Of a DNA stretch of 64,000 nt, positions 42,145-54,479 are shown piece after piece (positions within the stretch are counted from its first letter, which is position 1; each line of letters opens with the position of its first letter). Source of the stretch: Erodium maritimum (lineage: Eukaryota > Streptophyta > Magnoliopsida > Geraniales > Geraniaceae); contig OY997593.1 of the NCBI GenBank assembly GCA_963921825.1, forward strand, positions 67,688,039-67,752,038, written 5' to 3'. The notes under the pieces are model-generated. The model was not told the DNA's origin, ran no database searches, and worked only from the letters and a program-made list of their open reading frames with translations. The translations under genes were made by a program, and so were the position numbers.

Positions 42145-45100
42145 ATGGAAGCAGCAGCATTTCCACAGACCTTCAGGTGGGTCCAGATATCCGAGTTGGG
42201 TCCCACACCCGGCCACCTCATCACCGCCGCCTCTTCCCTCCGCCTCGGCCACCTTCTCCAGCACCAACTCCACGATGGGTTTCTCAAGGTATTTCTCTCC
42301 TTCTGTTCCGTTTGGTTGGTCAGAAAGTTGAAGTTTCTCGGGAAAAAGGGTTTCCTTGAAAAATTTGGGAATTCTGGAGGAAATTCTGGTTTTCCCATTT
42401 GTTCTATTGTGTAAAGTTCATATTTTTATCCCCCAAATGCTAACCAGAACAACTGTGGTAGTACAAGAACACTAATTGACTCAATTCTAGGGTTTAGCTT
42501 ATCTTAACTGGTATTTTCACTGTTGTGGGAGTGCAATTGTATTTTCATTGAATCGGTTTGATTACCAAAGGTCTGCAGCTGGCTTGCAACTACTCATGTG
42601 TTATATTGATCCTTCTGTAAATATGTGGTTTAATGTTGTGTTTTGCCACTGGCATTGGCAAGAATTTCTGGTAGGCGTAAGGTGGTTCGAGTGCTGTTTA
42701 TGGATACATGTGTTGTGGTATGTAACTGAAGGGCTTCAATGAAAATGTGATGTTTGTGTCTATTAGGCATGATCAGTTTTGATCTTATTATATACGCTAT
42801 AGTTATGTCCCTTCAAGGTTGTAATTCCACTAAGAAAATAAGAACATGGATTTGGGATGCTAGGAGTAGAAAAGAGGACAAGAGAAGTGTGCCAAGGAAG
42901 AAAATTGCATTGCTTGGATTGGGTGTTCTTATGCATAGCTTTTTGGGTATTGGAGGTATTAAATATATCAACAATGCCCTTCTTTACCATCATGTTCAAC
43001 CTGGCCTGCTATGTCCTATTGCTTTTCTTATGACTCTGGAGCGCCACCATCAGTTATATCAAAATTGGACGTTTCGTTTAGCCCTTAGATGGTTTATGCG
43101 GTAATAATGCCTTGGTTGTTATTTTTTGTGTGCAATTTGCTTGTATTTTGAGTTTCAAACTTTTCCCTTTGCTTGGCAATCTGATACCTTTTGTCCACAG
43201 AAACTCTGTCATCTCAATAATGCACCCATATTAAAGGATGCATGGTGGGGAAAGGCCTTTCGGTTTGATGGGTTCAAGTTTATCCAGTCATCAAATGAAG
43301 CTTTCTCATCCACATTTTCAGCTTGTGTACATTACTTCAATAGAGGAGTGCAACGCATTCATAGGGGAGGACAACGTAGGAAGGCCTTTAGAAATGGGAG
43401 TAGATCAAACTCGGAGTTATCTAGAAGAAATCCATTAGATGGAAGGAAATTGACCACTGCGCTTATTGCTATTAATGTCTTGTAAGTATCTTAGCTTTTT
43501 AGATATGGGTAAAGTGTGAATATAAATATAATCCATTAGCTGTTGGGCCAAACCTGAGTTATGACATGTTAAATCTGTAGGGCTTATATGGCTCAACTTG
43601 CAACACAAGGGAAGCTCATGTTATGGGGAGCCAAGGTAAGAGCTGTTAGGCCGTGACCCAGAGCTTATATTGGTCAAATTAATATATGCCTGTTTAAATT
43701 AATATTAGGGATAATTGCAAAAAAAAAAGTATCCTGAACTATTAATTTTTGGCAACTTGTAGTTGTAGCCCTCGTTGGATTTTTTGTTCTTTAATTAATA
43801 TTTTATATTTTATATTTTTTATGGTAAAATCGTCATTTTGAAACAAATTTATACAAAGTACAACAAAAAGACAAGTTCAGGGCATTATTTGCAATTATCA
43901 AAGAAGAGGGCTACAAGTTGCAAAAAGTTCCATTAATATATTTACATTTAACTTACGGTGAATGCAGATTAATAGTCTTATTGACAAAGGACAATTGTGG
44001 AGGCTTGTAACCTCCTCCTTTTTGCATGCAAATCTCGGGCACTTGCTGGTATGACCTTGCATCATACTGTTTGCTTCTTGTAACGGTTGACTTCTACATC
44101 TCGATCTGAAAGCAAATCCATCATTTTCAGATTAACAGTTATTCTTTGAATTCTGTTGGGCCAAGTGTGGAGTCTATCTGCGGCCCTAGGAGGTTTCTTG
44201 CAGTGTACTTCATCTCTGCAATTGCAAGTAACAGTCCAGATTCCTACTATAATAGATAATTTAATCGTTTACAAATTAGTATTCTGATCCAATAGTTTGA
44301 AGAAAATCAGGTTCAGCATCAAGTTACCGGTTCTGCAAATCCCCTGCAGTTGGTGCATCAGGAGCTATCTTTGGACTAGTGAGTAAAGACAAACATTGCA
44401 TGTGTTCTGCCATATCTTCTCTTTTATTTATAATTTGGAGTTTAACTGAGTTTTGATTTAGGTTGGTTCTGTTGCTGTGTTTGTCATGAGGCATAAGGGC
44501 ATGCTTGGAGGTGGCAAAGACGAGCTACAACATATAGCTAAAGTAATAGTCCTAAATATGGTATGTTTATCAGCAAGCATGCTCTATTTATAGCCGTTTT
44601 GTACTGAGTATTTATTGTGGGTATTTATTATGTCTTTTGCACGAAACCATCCCAAATTTTAAAGTTTTATATCCAGCCACCTAAAATTTCAAAAAATCAC
44701 ACAGCTCTTTTTCTCTAGAAAATGACGAAAACTCCCTTGACCCTAATCTCAAAAAATACCATTTTTGTTGTTGTCATTTTAATAGTTTTATCTTTTAAGG
44801 AGTCTTTTTACATCTACTCAACCGTTTTCAACATCTAGTCAAAATGTATTTGGTAATTATGAAGCCTAGTTTCAGATTATGGTCAAAAACTTTTTCATCA
44901 TTTTCTTGCAAAAAAAGGCTATGTATAACTTTTTGGAAATATGGTAGCTGCATGGATGTAAAAGTTTTTTTTTGAAACGATGGATGTAAAAGTTTAAAGG
45001 TAGAGATAGTTATGTGCAAAATACGTATAATAAGTAACAGCTATTTACAGTTAACGTTTTATGTTATGCACTTATGTTGCATGCTCAATAACTTCGCTGC

Positions 45101-45383
45101 AGGCCATCGGGCTTATGAGTAGCGGCATTGATAACTGGGGACATGTAAGTATAATCCCATCAAACTTTCTATCTAACATTTCAATTTTATTAAATTTGTA
45201 ACCTTTTTTCCTCTTATTGATTAACAGTTAGGAGGGTTGCTTGGCGGAGCGGCTGCGTCATGGCTTATTGGGCCTGCCTGGAAGTACGAGTCCCAAACCA
45301 GAGATGGGCGCAGAGTATTGATCGACAGACCTCCCATTTCTTTCCTCATGAACTCGAAAAAGAATTCGAGGAAACTCAAGTAA
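42145..45383 (+). CDS. RBL10: RHOMBOID-like protein 10, chloroplastic
   Basis: An intramembrane serine protease family member of the plastid envelope; in Arabidopsis RBL10 affects plastid lipid metabolism. Nine exons join in frame: 42145-42288, 43201-43481, 43581-43635, 43968-44048, 44131-44227, 44311-44378, 44462-44560, 45103-45144, 45228-45383 (340 residues). Rhomboid marks are [17 protein letters not shown] (residues 171-187), the catalytic Ser in GASG (Ser236) and the catalytic His in NWGHLGGLLGG (His289). The Arg-rich stretch [20 protein letters not shown] opens the first membrane helix, and KNSRKLK ends the protein. The start ATG 42145 gives [12 protein letters not shown]. All nine exons are open with GT-AG borders, so it should be active. 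Confidence 0.9.
43709..43943. mobile_element. MITE-like inverted repeat in an RBL10 intron
   Basis: The left end GGGATAATTGCAAAA and an inner GTAGCCCTC face right-side GAGGGCTAC and TTGCAATTATC. ATTAATAT occurs on both sides (about 43700 and 43932), a possible target duplication. Ends are approximate. Confidence 0.4.
44640..44900 (+). repeat. Dispersed repeat shared with the RER gene
   Basis: Sequence containing ATAGTTTTATCTTTTAAGGA and CTCAACCGTTTT here in an RBL10 intron recurs in reverse orientation at about 37130-37330 in the last RER intron. An unclassified repeat family. Confidence 0.6.
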
Positions 45384-48085
45384 AGTCTTGATTTTGTAAA
45401 TTAAACTTACATTTGTGTGTAACTGTTCTGGGTTCATTTGAAACAATAAGCCAATAATATGATGATTTTTTTGTCAACTTACCTGGAGAAAAGGCTCATA
45501 TGTAATGACTGTTTTTGTAAATTTAAATGGGTTGACATACACTATTTATATTTAAAGTTATGAAATAAAACCTCCAAAACTAATTTATTTGTCAATATTT
45601 TCTATAAGTGTTGAGAGAACGAATTGTACTTACTTTTTTTTAGCATATAACATGAAACTTTTATTGAAAATAATATGTAAAAATGAAGAGTACAAATATG
45701 AGATTTGGCAAGAGGGCGAGACTTGGTTTAGAAACGAATTTATGAACGCTAATCCTATAACTATGACGCCTGGGTAATCCAGGAGAAACAATTGTGAGGG
45801 AATCCTCAATCTGATGGTTTATTAGACACAATTGGTTATGGTCATTTTTTGTTTCGACCCGAAAATGTTTGTGATATGAGATAAGGGACACTTGAGAGGA
45901 TAACGTGCAATCAGGGAGAACACCAAGAAATGGGGGAAGCAGGAGGTCTGGTTAATAGCGATATTGGTAGGGCGAGGTATGCGTTCCTACACATACCCCG
46001 TTGCTCGATAGCGTACTCATTGGTCTTGGCGAAACTACTTTGTATACCTCGTCTCAGTATTCTTCGGAGCAGCCCATTCCTGTGCCTGGTCAGGGGTGTC
46101 CAGAATCTCTTCTTTTGGGCCGGGAGGGGAGTGGTCACCCTAACATCTGGGAGGGAGAACCCAACGTTACCCCTTCACTAATATCTACTGGCTGAGGGGA
46201 CCGAGATTGTAAATTCCTCGCACCAAACAAGAATAGGTCCTAGTTGGGCAAGAGATTCTTTGTCGTAATCGTCTCGCTTGGCCTTGCTCCCGTAGTTGTA
46301 GGTCGTAGTGACTCGTGTTGACAGGCACAGGCTTTCGGCTCTAGGTGTGTGCTGGTGTGTTGGGCAGAAATCCTTTGTCGGGGTTCGAGTCAGTGGCTCT
46401 AGTGGGCCAACACCTGTTTGGATCGTGGACCATTGTCAGAAGGGTGATAACACACAGTTCTCGGTCCGACAGTAGTCCTCAACGATTGGAGGGCTTAAGG
46501 GGGATGGGGTTCGACCAATCCCTACGAATCCATGTACATAGGTTGGGGAGTGTCGGGGCCATGAGCGATAGGTCAAATCGTTGGATCATTTAAGGGGCCG
46601 TAGATCCCTCCGGGGGCATTCCAGTTCAACGTGACCTATGTAGTCGTAGTGAAAACAGAAGTCCGGTAGTCGCACATACTAGAGTTAGACCCGGGTTAGG
46701 TTCTAGTTTCCTAAGATGAGTACTAGTGATGTCCGTCGAAGCGGGGTTGCAAGGTCCTTCCAAAACTAGACGTTCAAGGTGCCTCCCCGAGCAACCTAAT
46801 CCATGCAGACATCCACAAAACCACCTAGGGTCTCCCCTATTTGGAGACCTGTCTCTACTGTAAGTCTGTCCCAAGGGAGGTCCGAGACAAGAGCCCACAT
46901 CTGAATTCTAGAGAATGATATCCGCTTGAAAGATCAGGGTTCTTCTCTCTGGATCCTATCCTTCTCCGCTTGGAGGTGAAGTAAAATTAGGAGATGCCCC
47001 AACCAAGGTCCTTAATGACCAGGCCCTCATGATGCCAAATTTTTTTCATGACCCCCCTCCATGGATGTTCGTCACAACTTCGGGTCGTGAACAGGCGCCC
47101 TACAAGGCCAAATGCGGTGTGGGCATGGGCCTTGTCCGCTATCAGGTTCCTCGAGATACATATTACAATATACTCCTCTTCCTCTATCTTAAAGTGATCA
47201 AAGCCCTCTTGAAGCGCTAAGAGGGTCTCTAGGGGAGGCCGGTGTTCCTCCTTAGATGTGCAAGCGATGGCGGGATCGACAAGAGCGGAGATGAGAATAG
47301 GAGGGGAGCGGTAGTCGTGGCCGTTCTTCAGGGTATGCTCACCGAGGAGGTTGGACCGAGGGGAGATGATGGTGGCTCGGCTTGTTGTCCGATTACTCGG
47401 GCAGATCGACCATCCTAGCGGCGGTTGTGTGGGACCTCTGCATCTTAATTCAACTATCGGGTCTGGGGTCTCCCGAGCCGTTGAGGAGGTTGTAATCCCC
47501 TATTGAAGGCGAGGAGATGGTAGGGGCAGTGTGGTCGAATCGACTCCCATGCGTCCTTCACTGCTACGGTCTTGCCTACGGTGGAAAATAGAGGCACCAG
47601 TTGCGGATTCGGCCAGGATAGTTGGCCAATATGTCTTCCAGATCGAGGTTTGTGGGAGGCGCATAATTGTGCTACAGGAAGTGGTCGAAGAGGAGGAGGT
47701 GGGATTTTGTGAGGTTTCTTCCGAGAGCGTGGAGGTCTTATAATCTCGTGGATCGGAGTCAGGGGCATAAGGGGGCCAATCAGCGTGGACGGAGTCATCG
47801 AGGGGGAGGCGCCCTGTTTGAGGCTAGTCATCACATGGTAAAGGGAGGAGTAGACAAGGTTCACGGGACGACTGGGAGGGGTGGGGGGAATTAGTGCAGA
47901 CATGCTGTGGTTCGTGAAGGAATCAATGGTTCGTAGCTATGGAAGAGGTCGAGCGACTCACAAAGATGTCGGAGAGAAGAAACCCTTGAGGTTTTAAAAA
48001 AATCATTGGACTTTGTTTAGTCAAACTTGAATTGTACTTACTTCATTACACTAAAACTTCAATTAGATGCTGGAAGTGGCTACCG
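45384..48085. other. Degenerate repeat-like DNA, unclassified
   Basis: From about 45760 to 47990 the sequence is more GC-rich than the surroundings and full of short frames on both strands without a clear protein family. It has the look of an old, decayed LINE or other retroelement, similar in composition to 54480-57420, but no reverse transcriptase motif was found. No host gene is supported. Confidence 0.35.
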
Positions 48086-48094
48086 TTGTTATTG

Positions 48095-49898
48095 GGGTAA
48101 ATTACATCTGACTACCCCGAACTATACGACTTTAACGATATACTACCCCAATGTTTATTCGTAACATTTACCTACCCCGAACTAACCAATAATTACGACG
48201 TTACCCCCTTCGCATCCATTACTGTTAATTTTTTGTAAAAAGACGAAAATGCCCTTTATTGTTCCATTCACTTCAAAAATAAATAAATATCATTCATATA
48301 TGTTTTGTATTTTTATTAAATCAACAATAAATGTTTTTTATTCATTTTAAAATCTGATTTAATTTTTTTATGAAATCTTTATTTTTAAAATAATAAATGA
48401 TTAAATATATAAAAATCATAAAATTTTATAAAATCAATTTTTTTATATTATGTTTTCTGATTTCTTTTTTGGGTTTATTTATGTTCTAATAAATTTAATA
48501 AATATCTCTTTAAAATGATTTATTAATTTAAAAATGATTTATTAAATAAATAATTAATATATATATAATTTTTCTGTAAATTTTTATTGTTACTAATATA
48601 TAATTTGCATATTTACAAAAATAAATTATTTATTAAATAATTAATTAATATATAACTTTAAATTTTAACTTAATCTAGTCGGTTAACCTACCTATTCACA
48701 GTGTCTCTGCATCATCTAATCTCTATTTACAACACATGAAACCAAAATAAGAGGCCTCTGTCAATGACTCAAGCGTTGGAGATGAAGGGCTGTCAGTTTC
48801 AGACGGTCGCGGTGGGACGGCGAGGAGACCACGGTCGTGGCGGGACGGCGCCGACGAGCTCATCCTCTCGACTCTCGAGCCCACAACCTTCTTCTCAGGC
48901 CAGCGACGGCGAGAAGCTTCATCGCCGGCTTCCTTCAGATCTGGAACGGGTCTTTCCTTCCATGGCTCGATTCAGGTCGAGCTTCGTTCCAGATTGAGTA
49001 GATCTGCTGTTTTAGGTTTGAAGCTTCATCGTCTTCTCGATCTATATTTGTTTAGATCTAAAGAATTTCTTGTGCCTCGTCCCAAAGCCGGAGAAACATC
49101 CTCTCATCCTGTCGCTGTCGGAGCTCCGGCCACGCCTCGACGTCTCCATCGTTTGTATTGTGTATTAGTCTGTAAAATCTGAGTATCGTTTATTTTGTTG
49201 AATCTGTATTGTTGGTGTTCGAACATTTTGTTAAATTTAAGTGAGTATTGTGTATTAGTGTATTGTGTTTGCTGTATTGTGTTAGAATCTGAGTATTGTT
49301 GTAGGGTGTACTCTGTATTTTTTTTGAATCTGATTTAGGTTTGATTATGATTTTGTTGTGTGTATGAACTTTGCAGATATGAAGTTGTGTATTGATGATG
49401 AAAAACAATTAATGAAAAAAGGAATTAATTAATAATAATAAACTAAAAGTAATTAAGAAATAAAAATATGAAAAAGAAATTTCGAAATTTTAGTTATATA
49501 TATTAAAATAAATAAATATATATAAAATAAAAAATTGATGTTTTCAAAATAAAAGAATATTTTTCTGTTTTTTATTTAAAATATAAACATTAGTTCAAAT
49601 AATTCTGATTTTCTGAAATAAATAGATTTTTAATTAAAACAATACAAAAAATGAATGTGTATTTAGGGTTGGAGAAAGAATTAGGGTTAGAATTAGGGTT
49701 GGAGTTGTTTTAGGGTTGGAGTAGTAAGGGTAGTTTAGGAATTTCTGAAAAAAATAACAGAAAATGGATGGAAAAGTGGATGGAGAGGGTAACGTCGTAA
49801 TTATTGGTTAGTTCGGGGTAGGTAAATGTTACGAATAAACATTGGGGTAGTATATCGTTAAAGTCGTATAGTTCAGGGTAGTCAGATGTAATTTACCT
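48095..49898. mobile_element. Non-autonomous MULE with long TIRs (Pack-MULE-like)
   Basis: The left end GGGTAAATTACATCTGACTA is inverted at the right end (about 49879-49898). The arms pair over roughly 130 bp, including CCCCGAACTAACCAATAATT. TTGTTATTG flanks both sides (48086-48094 and 49899-49907), a perfect 9-bp MULE duplication. The interior is AT-rich except for a GC-rich island at about 48765-49180 that looks like a captured gene or promoter fragment (Arg/Ser-rich frame, CGGCGAGGAG and GGCGGGACGG runs). No transposase. Confidence 0.8.
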
Positions 49899-50499
49899 TT
49901 GTTATTGCAGCTTTCTTCTACTAGCTTTTTATTGTTTAAGAGGGTATTTCTCGACCTTGATGTAAGTATTTGCAGTTACCGTTTGATTCGTCAACATTTG
50001 TGGCATGATACGGGCTAATTTATCTTGTTCTTGTGACGAAGTCGTCTTGCTCATTCATGTACTCTTTGTCTTGCTTTCCTTTTAAATTTTTATGTACTCA
50101 AATATATTTTTGAATTTAGTCTATGTGTTTTAAAAGCTTATTTAAATATGTTTGAATATATTTTTTTTTTCTATTTCGAGTTGGCACAATTGGTTTTTTG
50201 TTGATTGACGCCTTAAATTTTTATTTACGAAATTGTGAATTTGGAATAAAGCTAAAAAATATATTGCAATTAGAATAATAATAAATTAGTCTTAATCCAA
50301 CCTATTAGCGTGCCTTGAGTTATTGCCAGTGTGATAGTTCGAAGCCAGATGAAACCTCGACTTAACATAAATATTAAGAACGTATTTTATGTTATGAATA
50401 TCATCAAGACTAGGTTGATAAATCTTATTGGATACCAATGACTGAACAATAGTGTGATCTTAACATTGTATATATCAAGAGATTTTTTGCATTGTATTG

Positions 50500-52614
50500 A
50501 TCATAAAAATGTTAATCGCCTCTGAAGTCATTGATATGATCCGTAGGTCGAATGACGAGGTCGTGGTTCTAAAATTGGACTTCGAGAAGGCATTTGATAA
50601 GGTGCACTGGGATTATATGGATGAGGTTATGGCAGCTATGGATTTCGGTCCTAGATGGCGTGCCTGGATGGCCTCTTGTTTTAGAGCTTATGTTGTTGTT
50701 CTTGTCAATGGCTCACCCAGTCAGGATTTCCCCATCTTGAATGGTATTCGTCGGGGTTGCCCTCTTTCCCCCTTCATTTTTCTAATAGCAGCTGAAGGCC
50801 TGCATCAGGTTCTGGAAGAGGGTATACGTCTGGGTGATTTTGCTGGTGTTCAAATAGGCTCCTCCGGGCCAATCATTTCCCATCTGCAGTTTGCAGATGA
50901 TACTCTGCTTTTTGTGAAAGGTTCGCCGGAGGATCTTGTGAGGCTTAAGTCCACTCTTGTTACTTTTGAGCTGAGTTTGGGGCTTAAAATTAACTTTGAT
51001 AAATCCACGGCCATCCTCCTGAATGCTCGTTCCTGCACACCAGAGTCAGTTGCTTCTTCTTTGGGTTGTTTGGTAGGTACCCTGCCTATCAAATATCTTG
51101 GTTTCAGCCTTGGTTCAAATCCCGGACGTGTCTCCTTTTGGGCCCCGGTTGTTCAGAAGTTCAAAGACTCTCTTGCCCTATGGAAAACAAAGAATCTCTC
51201 CATGCCAGGTAGATTGGTTTTAATCAAATCCACTCTATCAGCCTTGCCTGTTTTCTTTATGTCTTTGTTCAGGGCCCCAAAAGGAGTTGTTCGTGAGTTA
51301 GAAGCTTGGAGGCGAAGGTTTTTATGGCACAACAGGGCTCACTCTCGCGTATTTTGCAAAGTGCGTTGGTCCACAGTCTGTAAGCCCAAGAGGGAGGGAG
51401 GCCTGGGAATTCGGGGCCTGGAAAGGGTCAATCAGAGTTTATTGGCCAAATGGTTTTGGCGCTTTGCAGCTGAGAAAGACTCTCTTTGGAAGCGTGTTCT
51501 TTGTGCAAAGTTTGACTGGAACTTATCAGAATGGGACCTCACAGCTCTTGACAAACCGGGGTCATCCTTCTTCTTTGGACATATCATGAGCCTATCCGAG
51601 TCCCCCACTTTTAGAGGCTTGTTTGGTAGTCAGAGTCTTCACTGGCGAGTTGGTGGTGGTGATCGGATCCGGTTCTGGCAAGACGTTTGGGTCGGCTCTA
51701 TTGCTTTCCGGTTTCGATTCCCTCGGCTCTACAGAATCTGTTCGGGGAAGTGGTCTCGTATTTGTGAGATTTGGCAGGATGGTACTTGGAATGTGGACTA
51801 TCGTCGCTCATTCATCTTCTCTTATGAGTGGGATGACTCCGCTGCCCTCATGGACGTCCTCGCTTCGGTTTATGTTCGGCCCGAGGTTCCTGACTCGGTT
51901 CTCTGGTCACAGTGTGATCGTGGTTTCTCTACAGCAGCTTCATATCTCCTACTTGCTGACTCGGCTCCTTCTCATGTGCCTTGAGCCGGCTTTTTGTGGA
52001 TCAAGAACCTACCCCCCAAATATAGCTCGCTGGTTTGGCTATTAGCTCATGATGCGGTCCCCACCAAGACATTTCTGGAAGAAAGAGGTATGCGTATTTC
52101 TCTCAATGACATGTTCTGCAGTCTTTGTGGCGATGCTTTTGAGGATACTTCGCACCTTTTTCTTCATTGCTCTTTTGCTTGGCGTTTGTAGTCGCTATTT
52201 TATTCTTGGTGGTCGATTTCTTGGGTCTCTCCTGGAGACTGCTTATCTCTGATTGATGCTTGGAGAGGCTTATGCAGTAGGAAATGGTGGAAGGTTGGTT
52301 ATCTTTGTTTTTGGCATATTTGGCTACAGAGGAACTCGGGTGTTTTCAGGCAGCAGTTTGATCCGGTTGGGGTCGTTTTCGACAAGCTCTAGTTGCACAG
52401 TTTCAGCATTTGCAGGATGGCTGGTGATCTTAGGGGCGATGCCACCTTTCCCCTTTGGTTGACATCTCCATCTTCATGTATTAGTAGTCCTGTTAGGAGT
52501 TGAGCTCCTTTTTCTGTTCTTTGGAGGTTATTTTGGGGTTTTTATCTCGCGCTTTTGTAATCATTTTAATTACGAAAGTCAATGAATAAATACATCATTT
52601 ATCAAAAAAAAATA
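50500..52614 (+). pseudogene. 5'-truncated L1-type LINE, reverse transcriptase part
   Basis: It starts inside ORF2 with SEVIDMIRRSNDEVVVLKLD and shows the reverse-transcriptase blocks FEKAFDKVHWDYM, NGIRRGCPLSPFIF and the catalytic LQFADDTLLF (about 50885-50915), then PIKYLGFSLGS. The C-terminal zinc-binding region (CSLCGDAFEDTSHLFLHC, about 52120-52175) follows two interruptions (TGA at 51982-51984, TAG at about 52189). It ends in an A-run at about 52605-52614. The endonuclease and ORF1 are missing, the usual result of incomplete reverse transcription. No target duplication was identified. The long open frame suggests fairly recent insertion. Confidence 0.85.
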
Positions 52615-53149
52615 TGGTTTGCGCGTCACTTCTGATATTGACTTTGGACCATCCTCTATCACAGGTGCTGAAAGTGTCATTGTCAAGTCATATTTTCAAT
52701 ATAAAATTTATGAAGATGATTTATCACCCAACAACAAAGAAATCTTATTGAGCATGATGTCTCTTATGAAGATGAGTCATTATCGGAAAACAATCGAAGT
52801 TCATTCCTCAACAACGACGTCATCTTGCTGAGATTAATGAGGCTCCTGGTCAGGTTTTATTAAGGGTTTGACCAAATTGGATCAAACCCTTAGGATATAC
52901 ACACTCAAGGTGTGACGAGATAGAGTGTTCAGCTTGAATACTCCATCGTCGGTGAATTGATCTAGAAGGGTCACTGACATACAAGTCTGGATTTCATTAA
53001 TAGTTTACTCGAATCAGTATTACATCACTAAAAAACTTGTTCAACAAGGAATATAGCTTTTACGGTACAAGTACCAGTGAATCCCACAGGGAAGAGATGT
53101 GTATCTCACTATAATGACACTTTAAGCTAAAGTTGTCACTACCCCGGTT
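52615..53149. other. Intergenic DNA
   Basis: A short frame at 52619-52831 has a coding-like look but starts without ATG context and matches nothing I recognise. Otherwise no feature seen. Confidence 0.4.
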
Positions 53150-53158
53150 TAGTTTTTA

Positions 53159-53566
53159 GGGTAAATTACAAATACTTACCCCAAACTTATAACGTTTAAC
53201 TGATACTTACCCTGAAGTTTTTTTAACTGATATCTACTCAGATGTTTAGTTATATAACAAATAGCCCAAACCGTAAACTAAAATGACGAAAATACCCTCA
53301 ACTACACTTCACTAATTATTTTTAAAAAATATTTAAAAAAATCACTTTTGTTATATATATATATATATATATACTTATTAAATCACTTCAGTTTTATTTT
53401 TAAAAAATTATTTAAAAAATCACTGAGGGTATTTTCGTCATTTTAGCAGACAATTTGGGCTATTTGTTATATAACTAAACATCTGAGTAGGTATCAGTTA
53501 AAAAAAACTTTAGGGTAAGTATCAGTTAAACGCTACAAATTTGGGGTAGGTATTTGTAATTTACCC
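53159..53566. mobile_element. MULE-type MITE with GGGTAAATTACA ends
   Basis: GGGTAAATTACAAATAC (53159) is inverted at 53550-53566. The arms pair for about 150 bp around an AT-rich centre with an (AT)n tract near 53356-53371. TAGTTTTTA occurs at 53150-53158 and 53567-53575, a perfect 9-bp duplication. It shares its terminal 12 bases with the element at 48095. Confidence 0.85.
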
Positions 53567-53575
53567 TAGTTTTTA

Positions 53576-54479
53576 TTTACACTTTTCGCTCACATAAGCT
53601 GCCGAATAAATAGAAGGGGGTTGGAGCATCCACTGTTTCTAGAGTTCTTACTAGAGGAAGGTAAGAGAAAAAGAGTCACTACCTTGAAGAAGCATGCAAA
53701 TAAACACGACAAACAAGAGTGCTACAGATGTAAGGTGAATCAATAATACAAATAAGAATGACTTGTGCTCTTCGACAGTAAAAGGAAATTAGTTATCTCC
53801 TCGGCACAAATAACCATATTTAGTCCTCAGGCTGCGACTGTAACGTATTTCAACTATGCCTCTTGGTATGTGGCGCCACCTCAGATTGGATCTGGCTTAC
53901 CTACAATAATTACTCTAAGGAGTTTACTAACCAACAATCATAATTTAGATTGGCAAGTCGGTTCTGTTGCATGAATAACGTCAAGACTTGGTCTAGTGTC
54001 GAAATTAGTTTATGTACCAACTTATCACTAGGATTTACCTTATAAAAATTCAATCAATTAGCCAAATAACCAATTCACTCAACCATCTAGGCAGGTTTAT
54101 TGCATAATCAAATCAATATAGAAAATTGGTTTCACAAATCATTAATTCATGCCATCAAGCATAATCAAGTTATTAATTACCAAATTAAAAACTCTATGGT
54201 CCAATTTCATGCTAAACAAATCATATATTTTGACATAGATGAAATTGAAACAGACTTGAAATCATCTCCAATGAACCACATAAAAGACAAATTAAACTCA
54301 AGTTAGATGATACAATTTATAGATCTAAGCATCTATAACCATGATATTGAGATGAAAAGATGGGTCGTAGTCTCCTCATGAGAAGAGAACATCAGGAAAG
54401 TAGAGGAGATGAGAAAAAATCGCTAATGAAAGCGGGCTACGACTTAAAAATATTTCATGAGAATACTCCATAATAATAT
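53576..54479. other. Intergenic DNA
   Basis: AT-rich sequence with short frames only; no gene, RNA or complete repeat recognised. Confidence 0.5.

Noticed and set aside
42754-43104. 116-codon frame in RBL10 intron 1
   Set aside because: It lies between two well-supported exons and has no recognisable domain. It may be a gene fragment but cannot be supported as a gene.
45911-47903. Several 60-150 codon frames between RBL10 and the Pack-MULE
   Set aside because: No family, opposing overlaps, non-ATG starts; most likely remnants of old repeats.
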